From: Bolinopsis microptera
Taxonomy: Eukaryota > Ctenophora > Tentaculata > Lobata > Bolinopsidae
NCBI RefSeq assembly: GCF_026151205.1
Contig: NC_087074.1
Span: forward strand, 18,078,712-18,142,711
DNA: 64,000 bases
Direction: 5' to 3'
Shown: positions 46,135-58,147 of the stretch, in pieces
Position numbering within the stretch: position 1 is the first letter of the stretch
How the letters are laid out: each line of letters starts with the position of its first letter
Position numbers and translations under genes: made by a program
The notes under the pieces: model-generated
Databases searched by the model: none
Seen by the model: the letters and a program-made list of their open reading frames with translations, nothing else
What the model was told of the DNA's origin: nothing

Positions 46135-47637
46135 CCTGATCTAGTAAACTAGGTAAACTTCTCCAACTCTGGACCAGTTTGGGTCCAGCATCACCAGCAG
46201 GGTAGGTTGAGAAGGGTCTGAGAGTGATGTCATCAGTAGCAGTACCTTCCACTTTATCTAGGTTGTCAGGGGAGTCGGGGGCTGGTGACGGTAGTGAGTA
46301 CATCCTCTCCATCTCGTTCAACCACCATTGTATCTGCCTACGCTATCATTGGAGAAATCTATATTAAGTTTAGATAATATTTAGGTATAAATGATAGTTA
46401 CAGCTTGATATTACAGGCTAGGTGGGCGGTGGGCCGGGGGGGGGGGGGCCGGGGGGGATTGAACAAATTATTTCCTGGTATGTATATGACTCAATTCATA
46501 ACACTGTTCATTAATTCTGAATGTTCAACGTTTCATTCTAAGGTGAAAGTGATTGAAAAAGATATAAACTTATGAAATGTATCAAATTTGGAAAATTAGA
46601 AAATCAAACAAGGCACGAGCTGAAAAATACCAACCTCAATGACATCGTTAGCAAAATGAACTTTCTTGTCCAGCATTTCTGAATGAAACATCAAGAGATT
46701 TTCGTCGTGGCACACCTTGGAGATATCCTCAAAGCAAGATTTGATGGTGTTTACATTCGGAAACAGACAGTCAGGTGATAGAGTTATGAAAGAGAGGGTG
46801 AATATCCGTGAGTACCCTGAAAACAAAAACCAAACTTGAACGTTTGGATTGCGGTATAGCACTAGTCACTAGTCATGACCATGATTTATCTGCCGTTTGA
46901 AACGAATTCTGTGCATAAGTCATAATGGTCATTATCATTTGTCATGGTGCTTCAATTAAAATCTAGGTACATAAAATTACATTCTACTTAACAATAAGCT
47001 GCTTCTAACCTCTCGCCTTGACATCGTGCAGATTAAAATAATGAACGAGAGCGGATATGTGTGACTTTGTCTGCTGGTACAACAACGAGGTATCAGCTGG
47101 GGAGTAGGTGGGTACTCCCGCGTGGGTTCCTGTGTAGTCCACTGCCATCACTTGCACTGTTGGGTGGGCGTGGGATCACTAACTATATCAAATGCTTGGT
47201 TCAATAAAGATTCCATTCGTAGATATAATGTACTGGAGTAAGATATTATGTAAATAGCGTACATATTTAGTATTTACTGTATCAAATCAGTTCAACTTTC
47301 TAATAATCAAGTGATGACAATAAGGTAGATATTTAGCAAACAAAAAGAAGTATTCCATCCAAATCGAACAAGCATTCAACCAAAATTTGAAAACTTCTCA
47401 ACTCTCTAGAAGACAAGTTAATGATTAATACAACTCACCGATAAAGTTGCTGATTTCCTCACGAGTACTCTTCTCAATATCATCAGGGATTATTTTCAAG
47501 GCCAGTGGTCCAAACACCTCCGAGAATTCACCGAGCACAACAACACAACGATCTTTTAGAGCTGATCTACCACGCTGCTGTATGGGCATTCTGTAAGTTT
47601 GAGTTTGTGGAACACTCACTGATCTCAAACGGGGCAT
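46135..47637 (-). CDS. SMCR8: SMCR8-like DENN-family protein, N-terminal exons
   Basis: Four exons joined in frame: 47439-47637, 47010-47156, 46635-46816 and 46135-46333 (about 242 codons); more exons must follow on the left but were not found. Diagnostic segments: VVVLGEFSEVFGPLALKIIP (longin start of SMCR8/FLCN family), VMAVDYTG, then ISALVHYFNLHDVKARGYSR followed by FTLSFITLSPD (the family pattern ARGFVRPFC-x-YIS). Known role: SMCR8 forms a complex with C9orf72 and WDR41, acting on Arf/Rab GTPases in autophagy and lysosome signalling. The start ATG at 47637 gives 28 residues before the longin strand. The tandem secreted-peptide genes on the opposite strand would lie in the next intron or beyond the truncated 3' end. 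Confidence 0.75.
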
Positions 47638-48603
47638 CAAAAAGACTTAAAATACGTATTTGCAAGCATATCTTGAAAAAAGGGCACTGCATCGTATATT
47701 TTGATGCAGAATCAGTTCATGTAATTTGATTCCCTTTACACAATGATGCCAAAGGACAAATATGGTTAGGCTGATAACGATAATATATTATATATAATAT
47801 ATCATATAATATGACATGATGCAAGCATAATTCCAATTCTAAGCAATAGTCTAAAACAGTTCAGGTGTCAATATCACTGTCCACCCTTAACTTATTCACG
47901 TGCACAACATTGGGAGTGATAGTACTGCTGTTTTTTATAACTTTCAAACTTATTAAAAGTGTACAATGACAACACTACGCTCTATTTCAATAAATCGTAT
48001 AACAATTGTATAAATACCTGTTGGGAGGATGTTTCCGAGTGACTAACATAAGAGGTGTTTGATATGTCTAAATAAATCATCATTCATTCATTGTCTGAAC
48101 AAATCACTTGAACAGACTGGATGTCCCTCAATCCATCCTAAAAGTAAAATGAGCTTGTTAGAAATGATGAAATAAGTCAATAATTCAACGATATTTTCAA
48201 TCATGCTGGGCAAAACGATTCAACATTGTTTATAGACAGTTTAGTCAAAGAGTAGCAGAACAATCATTGAATAGTTTTTACTACGAACTGTTTTTACCCA
48301 ATCATTGATTCATCAATTCATCAAATCATGACATCTCTGACATGAATTTTCAATTATTGTGATTGAGATAAAAAACTCATTAAAGTGCATTACTATGATG
48401 TTGAATAATTGACACTTGACCTTCTAACGAGCCGAAATTTCTTTAACCCTAAAATTATTACCAACATAATTATATAATGTAAAATGTAATTTATAGATAA
48501 TGATAATGTAATAATAATATGTAGATTAATTGATAATATACATCCTGTCATGGAGTGATTCAACGCTCATTAACCATAATGTTAGGTGTTGGGACATTCG
48601 GAG
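47638..48603. other. Spacer between SMCR8 and FBXL4
   Basis: AT-rich. Includes an AT palindrome-like run near 47782-47815. No gene seen. The SMCR8 promoter (leftward) and the FBXL4 3' UTR should lie here. Confidence 0.4.
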
Positions 48604-50427
48604 TCAAAACCCTACAAAGCTTCTATCGTCACTATCACGAAAAAAATTGGATTCATGTAGATAAGTTTGAACATGTTTGATAGAAATATTTGAGCTGAGT
48701 GTTTGTAAATTAGCAACGTCTTCAATTGATAGTTTAGCACAATACGAAACATCCAAAAATGAGAGGTTTTCACATGCCATAATCAATGTCTGTAAAAAAG
48801 ACAATGTTATATTTCTCGAACCAAGAAGGTCAAGCTGTTCCAATAGCAAACATCCTTTAGAGAGATCAACTAAACCAGCGTCAGTTGTTTCGTGGTGAGC
48901 AGTAAGGAGCAGAACAACAAGATTAGGACAAGCACTTGCAACATTTGGTAAAATGTCATTTACTCCAATGTTTAAACACCAGCCTAGATCCAACTGAACT
49001 AAAGTTCGTCCATGACAATACAAAAACTGTGAAATAAAGCTAAAACTGATTTTATCCCAGTACCACAATTCAATACCTTTGAGTGGACCACATGAGTTAT
49101 CAGTGATTGAACTTATCACAGCATCTTGGTCAGCGATAAGGGACGGTGAACCAAGTAGCAGCCATTCAAGGTTTTTCATTTTATCCAACAAACACAACAA
49201 CTCTGAAGTTGTAATTAAGGTATGTGCCATGTCCAGATACTTTAATCTTTTTAAGTTTGTCAACCATGATACACATAAGTGAAGTCCATTGCTACAATAT
49301 GATATGTCTAACAGTTTAAGATTTGAACAATAAATTGCCAAAGTCTCTAAAACAGAAGAGGCTAGCATTTGACAGGAAGACACTCTCAATTCAGTTATAT
49401 TAGGAACGTTTCTGAGGAAAGTGCATAAAGCAGGAGTAGAAATTTGATTATTCGATCCCAACCAAGATAGGTCTAGCTTTTGAAGGGCAGCACACTTCTT
49501 TGAAATATGTATTATTGATTCATCTACTAAGAATCTGTAGAATGGGCGTAGATTGATACAAGTATATAAACCTGGATCTTTCGATAAGTTGTAAAATAAT
49601 TTGTTAATACGAGTTGCACGGCTAAGATCATCAATATCAAGAAATCCCAATATTTTGATGAGGATTTCACTTGGTAGAGAATCAATGCCTTGAGACTCAT
49701 CTGATGAGACTGAAACAATAGGAGAAGAATAGTCAATGTCAATGATATCATCACGAGTATGTTTCATAAGATTTTTAGAAGTTATCTCATTAGAAATCTT
49801 GTATTGTTCAAATCTGTTTCCAAACCCATCTGAATTGTGTTCCATTGGATCGCAGTCCAGCCTTTCGATATACTTCTCTCCTATCAATTTGACTGCTTCC
49901 AATTGATAGTAATAAATTGACTCAGTAAAATCAAATTCTATCCGAATGGTATCAACTGGAATCAAAGTCTTTGGAAAAGTTATCACATGAAAGTGGTAAG
50001 CAAAAGAGCAACATTTTGAATTTTCTGCTGACTCATTATACTGCCAAAGAACTTGCCAATGTTTTGCAACCCCTTTATCTTCGATGCAACCATGTCTTGC
50101 TGCTAAAATTCTTCTAACTGATCCTGGGAAAAAGTTCTCAGATATTTGAACAGACACTGCAAGGACAGGCTGGGAAAATGAGCATTCCATAAAGTCGGTA
50201 TAGGGAAACCATTTTGGAGACAACAAGCAGGGAAACGCAATGTAAGATGGACGGTGTAGATGAAAATCACCGTAACGACGAAATGCAGCAGCATACTGAT
50301 TATCACCATAATGAGATGCATCAGATTTTTGACCACAAACATTTCTCAGAACTTGATTCGATGAATAAGGTGGTCCATATTCACTGCTAAAACTCCTCAC
50401 AGCAACAGGATACTGTTCATAAGCCAT
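48604..50427 (-). CDS. FBXL4: FBXL4, F-box and leucine-rich repeat protein 4
   Basis: Single ORF of 607 residues (human about 621). The N-terminal third (about 1-200) contains the conserved discoidin-like region of FBXL4 (VRSFSSEYG, NVCGQKSDASHYGD, PYTDFMECSF). The F-box is at about 247-290 (GIDSLPSEILIKILGFLD), followed by about ten LRRs (LQKLDLSW, LKLLDISYC, LVQLDLGWC, LEQLDLLGSRNI). Known role: FBXL4 is a substrate adaptor of an SCF ubiquitin ligase at the mitochondrial outer membrane that limits BNIP3/NIX mitophagy. The coding region is intronless here. ATATAG directly before the ATG could be the acceptor of a 5' UTR intron. Confidence 0.92.
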   Translation of the reverse strand: MAYEQYPVAVRSFSSEYGPPYSSNQVLRNVCGQKSDASHYGDNQYAAAFRRYGDFHLHRPSYIAFPCLLSPKWFPYTDFMECSFSQPVLAVSVQISENFFPGSVRRILAARHGCIEDKGVAKHWQVLWQYNESAENSKCCSFAYHFHVITFPKTLIPVDTIRIEFDFTESIYYYQLEAVKLIGEKYIERLDCDPMEHNSDGFGNRFEQYKISNEITSKNLMKHTRDDIIDIDYSSPIVSVSSDESQGIDSLPSEILIKILGFLDIDDLSRATRINKLFYNLSKDPGLYTCINLRPFYRFLVDESIIHISKKCAALQKLDLSWLGSNNQISTPALCTFLRNVPNITELRVSSCQMLASSVLETLAIYCSNLKLLDISYCSNGLHLCVSWLTNLKRLKYLDMAHTLITTSELLCLLDKMKNLEWLLLGSPSLIADQDAVISSITDNSCGPLKGIELWYWDKISFSFISQFLYCHGRTLVQLDLGWCLNIGVNDILPNVASACPNLVVLLLTAHHETTDAGLVDLSKGCLLLEQLDLLGSRNITLSFLQTLIMACENLSFLDVSYCAKLSIEDVANLQTLSSNISIKHVQTYLHESNFFRDSDDRSFVGF

Positions 50428-50722
50428 CCTATATCAAGGAAATAGAGTCACAGTTGATTGTTATTTTATTATTCAGCGACCAATAAAATGAATTATAAAA
50501 CTGTAAGATAGGTGAAGTGTTGGATGGGATGACAGACATTCAGATTACCAAACAGTAAATTCTTTTCCATTTCAAAGTAAAAAGAAGGATAACAAGTGGG
50601 AGCAATACATGATTAAATAGAAAAAGTAGCATATAATTACATGATTGTTTCTTTTCAAAAAAAGGAAGAGTTCATGTAATCCACTAGCTGATTCTTTCGT
50701 ATACACTTAGTTTGGGCTTCTT

Positions 50723-50908
50723 GTGACAGTTATGCAGTATGCTGATCAACTTTTGGACTTACCAGGGAGAAGAGGAAGACCCCAAAGCAATCTATTCTCG
50801 CTGATTGTGCATGATTTATGTAAAAGAAATCTTTATTTGAATAATATCTTTGACCTGCATTATCTCCGTAATTTGAGTTATGACAAGAGATTAAAAAAAA
50901 GTTTTTAA
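50723..50908 (+). pseudogene. Non-LTR retroelement C-terminal fragment
   Basis: A 61-codon frame reads LLDLPGRRGRPQSNLF and RNLSYDKRLKKSF. GRRGRP followed by a short tail is typical of the end of RTE-type reverse-transcriptase proteins. No RT core is present. Small remnant; host exon is the alternative. Confidence 0.4.
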
Positions 50909-51075
50909 TTTTTAGTTTTTGTTTTAGGGAAAGATTAGACTTGGGCGTTGTTTTTTTAACTATCCCTTGTTTAGAACTTTGATTTAATAACAGTATAAAT
51001 TAGTTGAAATACAATAAAAACGCTCGGCGCGAAATTTAAAATATTGAAATATAGGCGGCGCGCAACATTTTATTT

Positions 51076-52237
51076 AAATTTTAAGTCAAATTTTAAGTCT
51101 AATAATTTTAACTGGGCCGCGCTCAGCCTGTCATTCCGCCAAATCTATATGTTAATGAACATAATAGCCTGGGGTCCTCAGGTAAAATAATTTAAGTCAA
51201 ATTTTGAGTCAATTTTTAAGTACATTTTTATAAGTCAAATTTCAAATCAAATTTTAAGTCATATTTTAATCCAAATTTCAAACCAAATTTTAAGTCAAAT
51301 TTTAAGTCACATTTTTTACTTAAATCATAAATGATCATTTAGCAAAATCACTAAAAATGCAGCATAAATGAGTTTTAACATTTAAACTATAATATAATTA
51401 CAACACTACAACTTTATTTGTATCTTGTGGTGACCCCCACTGTCGCTTCGACGATACAGGGGGAGCCGCGCACTTCGTGCGCGGCGGGTCTTGATACATG
51501 TTTCGTATCCCAATATCAGAGATAATATATTTTTCCGCTCGCGCGCGAAAAGTGGCATGCAACGTATGTCAAGGCGGGTCACACAACGTATGACAAAAAT
51601 TTATTACATTTATTGAGAATTATATGTAATGTAACTATAATGTAATTATATGTAAATTTTAAGCCAAATTTTAAGTCAAATTTTAAGTCAAATTTTAAGT
51701 CTAATAATTTTAACTGGGCCGCGCTCAGCCTGTCATTCCGCCAAATCTATATGTTAATGAACATAATAGCCTGGGGTCCTCAGGTAAAATAATTTAAGTC
51801 AAATTTTGAGTCAATTTTTAAGTACATTTTTATAAGTCAAATTTCAAATCAAATTTTAAGTCATATTTTAATCCAAATTTCAAACCAAATTTTAAGTCAA
51901 ATTTTAAGTCACATTTTTTACTTAAATCATAAATGATCATTTAGCAAAATCACTAAAAATGCAGCATAAATGAGTTTTAACATTTAAACTATAATATAAT
52001 TACAACACTACAACTTTATTTGTATCTTGTGGTGACCCCCACTGTCGCTTCGACGATACAGGGGGAGCCGCGCACTTCGTGCGCGGCGGGTCTTGATACA
52101 TGTTTCGTATCCCAATATCAGAGATAATATATTTTTCCGCTCGCGCGCGAAAAGTGGCATGCAACGTATGTCAAGGCGGGTCACACAACGTATGACAAAA
52201 ATTTATTACATTTATTGAGAATTATATGTAATGTAAC
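51076..52237. repeat. Direct duplication, two near-identical 560-bp units (period 602)
   Basis: Units 51076-51635 and 51678-52237. Each consists of a region with many AAATTTTAAGTC repeats, an AT-rich middle and a GC-rich segment with two stem-loops: CCCCC...GGGGG at 51434-51464 and CCGCGCACTTCGTGCGCGG at 51466-51484, followed by CGCTCGCGCGCG. No ORF. The GC hairpins in AT-rich surroundings suggest a transposable element end or structured RNA. Class unknown. Confidence 0.85.
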
Positions 52238-52379
52238 GTGATGGAAATATTTTATAAGCGGGCATATTTTGTCCAAACCCAGGATGCAAGACATGAAGAA
52301 TTCGTTATAACTTTGTATAAAAAGCGTTAATAAGACAGTACACGATTAGATTTTGGTATTAAAAGTTGTATTCTCAAAT

Positions 52380-53530
52380 TTATAATCAAGCTTCAAAAAT
52401 ATATAAAAGATTTTAGATGTTGGAAGATTTTTGAAAGAGGCTTTTTTGCCGTCTTTCTAGTCTTTGTTCGATATTTCGCAGTTTTGACTGAAGTTTTGAC
52501 CAATGACTCATCAATAAGGTTGGTGGGAATGAAACAAAATGCCATCAATGTACTGGTTGTAGGTTTATAACCTACTAAGAAGCGCGCCGTTTGGACATAT
52601 TCGAATTTCAACTTTCCGCGACCCAAATTTCACTGTCAAGAGGATGACACAAGACACGATTGAGGTACTCAAAAGATTTATTTCTATAAAAGCTTTGATA
52701 AATGGAAAATTGTCAAAATATAAAGAAATTTTTTTGAAGAAAAGCTTTTCTGTCGTCTCTTTGACCGAAATTTCGCGGTTTTGACTGAAATTTTGACCAT
52801 TTACCAATCAGTGAGGTCGGTGAAAGTGACACAAGTCGCTATAAAGGTACTGAAAGCAGTATATCCTGAGAAAACGTTAATGCAATGAAAATTTGAATTG
52901 TCCTATTGGTAGGACAAATTGGAATTTCAGTTTTCCATGACCCAAATTTTACTGTTTTGATTAAATTTGTCTTGAAAGACCATCTAGCAAGGTAGGTCAC
53001 TGGCACAAGACAAGATTGTGGTATTGAAAGTTCTGTTTCCAAAGAAAGCTTTGATAAACGGAAAATCGTCAAAATATAAAAAGAGATTTTGGAAGATGTT
53101 TGAAGAGAAGCTTTTCTGCTGTCTCCTTGACCGAAATTTCGTGGCTTTGACTGACATTTTGACCAGTAACTCATCAGTGAGGTCGATTAGAGTGACACAA
53201 GTCGCCATTAAGGTACTGGAAGCAGTATATCCGAAGAAAACTTTGATGCAATGAAAATTTTGAATATGTCCTACCGGTAGGACATATTCGAATTTCAGCT
53301 TTCAGCGACCTTAATTTCACTGTTTTGACTGAATTTTTCTTCAATGACCATCTTACAAGGTCACTGCTATTCTCAAATAAAGCTTTGATAAACGAAAAAT
53401 CGTCAAAATATAAAAAGATATTTTGGAAACTTTTTCTAATAGAAGTTTTTCTTCCGTTTCCTTCCGCAACCAAAATTTCACAGTTTTGACTGCGAAAGAT
53501 CAATATGTCAAAATATGATCCCAAATCGAG
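52380..53530. repeat. Degenerate tandem repeat, period about 340 bp
   Basis: Marker AAGCTTTGATAAA occurs at about 52689, 53046 and 53381 in the same context, followed each time by TCAAAATATAAA, TTTTCTG(C/T)CGTCT and a TTTTGACTGA-type block. At least three, diverged, units. A perfect 24-bp palindrome lies at 53264-53287 around CTACCGGTAG, with a weaker version near 52896. Several minus ORFs of 70-116 codons arise from the repeat and are probably not genes. Confidence 0.8.
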
Positions 53531-53592
53531 TTCTCTTAAATTTGCTCGAACCCTTTAAATGCCTTATCACCTGTTATTGATTTAGCACAGAT

Positions 53593-56500
53593 ATGGTCAA
53601 AGGAAAGGGAGGAAAAGACAGGCCACGCTCTTCAGGTGATTGTTGCAGCTTCTTCGTAATACTAAATACCGATTCATGTTGCTTCATATAATATAACTGA
53701 TTTTGAACATCTTTGACTTTTTTACTTTATTTTCATAGTGAGAACTGGCATTCCTATTGTATGAGTGCAAACATCATAGGTTCCCACTCTGATGGCATAT
53801 AGCCCAGATCACTCACATTTAATCCCAAAGTGTTTACAGCAAACAAGAGGAAGAAGGCAGGGTCTCCAGATGGATCTGACATCCCACTCGAAGGCCAACT
53901 TGCTTCCTTTGAGAACTACCATCAACCACCGATTGTTGATGTGATCCGCGGACCAACGGTGGAGGAACTGACCATTACAGATCACGATATGATCGCTGTA
54001 AGTTTGCTTTGCTATTAGTTAAGCATGCAGGTTGGAAACCATGAACCAAAAATAGTTCTTTGGCAGTTTAATTTCTGTTAAACATGAATCTTAACATCGA
54101 CAAATATTTTTTAATTTTGTATTCTTTCAGAGGCGGCCCGCGCCCTTAGTTGCTCCTCCAAAAGAGCTGAAAAGTGTTGAAGTAAGGAAAAAGCGTGTCG
54201 TGTCAAATGTACCTACTAAAACGTAAGTGTTACTCATAAATTCTTGAATTCTGGAATTTATCTGATAGTAGGGAATACAATATTTCTTCAAAAATTACTT
54301 CTACAGTCAGCTGGCAGTTAAAGTATCGTCTAACTTACTAACATTATTAATATTGTCATAACATTACCAAAATGATCTCCAGAGTGTCTGTTCTGAAGAA
54401 AGTAGAAGCGAGACTACCCGAGGTGGCTGTGCAAAGTGCTGGTCCTCGGTTCAATCCTCAAGGAGAGATATTACCTTACTCCATCCTGGGTGCTGTGGAT
54501 CAGTACCAAACTGCAAAGATAGCTGACGGAAATGTGGTATGTGTGTTTTGTGTTTGCTGCTTCAGTTCACAAATCATGACATTTTTTTCGACAAGTAAAA
54601 TAATTGATCTTGAATTCGTAAGAAACTCAGTTTTAGATATAAGGTGTTTTGGATAAGTAAAGGTCCAGCTGCAGTGCAAGTAATATTCATTTTTTTATGA
54701 AAAAAATATACCGTCTGTTCATGTTGTATTATCAACAATATTTTATTTGTTGCTTCGAATTTAATAGTATGTATGTATATTTAATCACAACCTTTTAGGA
54801 TTTCATTGATAAGCCAGTATTTCAAGTAAGAACATGCATGATAACTGCATGTCCTTCAATCCTGAATTCTGAACAAAATTAATTAAGTAAAGTCACGCAA
54901 AACATTGCATTTGTTCTGCAAAAAACTAGCAATCAAGCAATGCTCTCTGATTTTGATTTGAGGAGAAAACTCGAACGTAACCATCAATTCAAACTTTTTC
55001 TGGGCATGATTTTATCATTAATTGTTATATAGTATTATACTGTACTCAGCACTCAACGAATATTGATAAGACGACGTTATCATTTCAGGAGAAATCGAAA
55101 GCTCCGAGACCTATTTCTGTAACCCCTTCAGAAACCCTAGAGATCTTAGAGGTAAAAAAATATAGTACACCCTCTTTCTAGTCTTTATACCAGGCTTCTT
55201 TTTTCCCCAAACATTTAGTCAATTAGCCCGTGTTTAGTCAGTAGTTTTTGCAAATGATGGATTTAGTAATTTCTGAAATTAATTTAGATGTCACTCAGGA
55301 AACAAGGGAGGGTAAAGCGCTTTCAAATTGGGAACGCCAGCTGAGAGCACATGGAAGACAAATGGACGTTCTGGCCAGCAAAACGGGCAAAACTCCTTCT
55401 TCCCTGCTTATGAACCGAACTAGTGAGCACAGAATCAAGCAAGAGGAAAGGTAGGTTCAAGCAGTCTTCGCATTCGAGTTTTTGAATTATTTTCTTCATT
55501 CATGACAGTTTCCAAATATCATTTTGTTTTTAAACAAAAAAAAAATCTTTAAAAAGATTATTTCGATTTTAATTTCACTTGTTTATGATGTTGTAGCCTA
55601 TCTCTCATATTGAACGTCACTTGAAATGTTACTTTTCAGGACAATTATTGACAGAGTAATCCCTGTTATGGACACTGGAAAGGGATGTGAGTAAGCATCT
55701 ATACTTGATCTTACCCGATCAGTCATGAAAAATATGTTGATTTTAAAGATTGATTACAATGATATCATACAAAATAGTGTAGACATATTGAAACCACTTA
55801 TTTAGGCTACACTTCCATGATAATATTAGAGTATAAAAGTAAGTTGCTAAGTCGTAAAGCTGATTGCCCTATTTTTCTCATTCATTACAAACTTGTTATA
55901 ATTTTAACTTACTACCCAACTCAATATCAACAGTATTCTGATGGAACTTAAAAGAGCTTAAAACCCCGCTTCAAATGTTGTTTCGTTCGTTAAGACAGCC
56001 CATGTGCTATATTTGTTTTCCATTAACAGTGTTAAAATAGCTTTGTTAATAATTGTTTTTTCTAAATTATAAAGTCAGCCTTTTCTATCAGTCCGAGTAG
56101 GGAGTGAGTTCTGGAGTCAGCCTCAACAAATCGGAGAGGAAGACAATTCTATTGTGTGAGTTCTTTTTGAGCAAAGATTTCTATAAAGATTTCTTTTAAA
56201 TTTTACCCAAAATTACGAATTATACTTCATCTTGAGAATTTGTACCCTCAACTGAACGTGTAAAAAATTCAAAAACATGACTTTAGTACTAAAAAACCTG
56301 TTTTTCAGAATGACTCTGAATCAAAGTGAACAAGGAAAACATCCAGAACTGGAGCGGATTGGGAATCCTTTCATCAGCGGTAATATATCATACAGGACGT
56401 TTTATTGCTGCCACTTTTTACAGTTTTCGAATTAAAACACTCCAAGACAGCATCATTCTAAATAAAGGTACCGAATTTAAGTTTAACTTTGTATTATGTA

Positions 56501-57672
56501 TTATTTCAGAGGGTAAACAAGGACACATGTATCCATGGAAACGGAGCAAGTTCTTTGAGAAGAGAAGAAAAGAACTTGACTGTGTGTTAACTGAACAAGA
56601 GCCTCCTAGACCAGTAAAAACTATATTTTATATGCTGCAAGTATTATAATTATAGACCAGTGAGAGTAATGTGGAACTCCAGATTCTAAGATCATTCAGT
56701 TATTGATGAAACGATAGTTTTAGCTAAGATATCTAAAAATCCCCTCTTCGTCTGGCAGCTGAACCAAAATTAATAATGTTTGTCCTCGCTATGTCTCAAA
56801 ACCGACAGAATACTAATTCATCCCTTATCCTCAGGATTTTTCTGGTTTGTTTGTAAGAGGCAAACGAGAGCTCAAGTCTGCTGAAGTTTCGGAACACGAT
56901 ATTTGTATCCCTGCAGAAGAATCGTTAGTATTTTCATGAATCAAATCACGATAAAACCTACCAAATTAAGCCCTAAGTTATCAAAATTAAACTGTCTCGA
57001 TATTCGTCCATTTAACCAATAGAGTTTCCAAATAAAACTCACTAGCATTGTTGGGGTTCGAGGTTCCGGGGGTTCCGGTTTGAATAAGAGTTTGGGTGGA
57101 CACTGAACATCCGAGGGTTCAATAATTTTATGATCAAAACTGGGTTTCACTTTTTGGTTCCAATTCACCAGCCATCCAGAATCACTTATCGTTAAACCTC
57201 TCCAATCTATTCAGTGTGGAAAAAGTTGACACTGAAATGCTCCAATCACCCCCGGAGGAGGACACAAGAAAAGGGCCAATTTTAGAAATAAATGGAGTGG
57301 AATCTAGATGGGGCTCAAAGACCCGGGATCCCACAGTGGTTAGGATCCTGTTCAACACAGATGCAGGTGTTATCTCAACTCAGCACATCAATTTGAAAAA
57401 CACCGGCACCACTGCTATATTCTACGCATGGAAGGTAATTTATTCCGTTTGTTGTTTCTCGGATTTTCTTCTCTGTCTGTCTGATTATAATAAAAAGTTG
57501 TTCAGTTTTATTAGCATTTACTTGACTGATATGAATTGTTCAAAGGATACAGAAAATAGTGTTGCTTTAAACTCTTTAAAAGTGAAATTGTTTCAGTTTT
57601 TACCAAGAGAAAACAAACTTAACACGATCATGGAGGGAAACAAACAGAGATTTTACTTTAGCATAAACGACG
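53593..57672 (+). CDS. MYCBPAP: MYCBP-associated protein (MYCBPAP), 5' part
   Basis: Exons supported by frame and splice sites: 53593-53635, 53840-53997, 54131-54222, 54383-54536, possibly 54799-54825, 55089-55151, about 55242 or 55288 to 55450, 55640-55686, 56092-56155, 56309-56379, about 56396 onward to a donor near 56470, 56510-56616, 56835-56932, 57215-57434 and 57597-57672. The start MVKGKGGKDRPRSS is inferred. Family segments: RPAPLVAPPKELK, ALSNWERQLRAHGRQ, SLLMNRTSEHR, GFRVGSEFWSQP, HMYPWKRSKFFEKRRKEL, then EINGVESRWGSKTRDP, an immunoglobulin-like (ASH-type) domain with STQHINLKNTGTTAIFYAW. Known: MYCBPAP is a testis/cilia-linked protein, associated with the ciliary central apparatus. 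The junction at 56379 is unresolved. The 3' exons lie beyond, possibly past the window. Confidence 0.75.
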
Positions 57673-58147
57673 GTAAGATAAAAGATTATTGGATCACTGA
57701 TTTAGATAATTTTCACTCACGGTTTAACTCATTTTAATCCTGTGAGATTTCCGATGTAAGTCTAGAGTAGTTTTTATAAGGAACCAGTAGTCGAAGCTGT
57801 TAAAGGTCAACCGAGGGCCTTTAAGGCCAAAGGGGAGGGTAAACATCTTTTTTTAGGTTACACATAATATGTGATAGAGCTGCTGGAGATGAACAATCAG
57901 GAAAAAAACTGCATACAAATCTGACCTTGCGTTGCTAAGATATTACACCCCAAAGTTTGAGATTTATATGTAATTAAGGCCAGAGGGGGGGGGGGGGGGG
58001 GGTAAATTATCATTTTTTCATTTTCACATATGTGATCGAGCTGCTGGAGATGAACAAGTAGAAAAAAACGCATAAAAATCTGACCTTGCGTTGCTGAGAT
58101 ACTGCTCGCAAAAATTTGAGGTTTACCTGTAATTACATGTAATTACT
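57673..58147. repeat. Two copies of a 160-bp repeat with a poly-G tract
   Basis: Matching segments containing GAGCTGCTGGAGATGAACAA and CTGACCTTGCGTTGCT occur at 57871-57955 and 58032-58110 (offset 161). Between them at 57986-58003 is a run of about 17 G. No coding signal after the last MYCBPAP exon. Confidence 0.75.

Noticed and set aside
52393-53524. Several 70-116 codon ORFs in the 340-bp repeat
   Set aside because: They recur with the repeat period in changing frames, as expected of satellite DNA.
57216-57737. 173-codon single ORF as one exon
   Set aside because: It reads through a clear donor (AAG|gtaatt) and acceptor (TTTCAG); the MYCBPAP frame uses two separate exons here.
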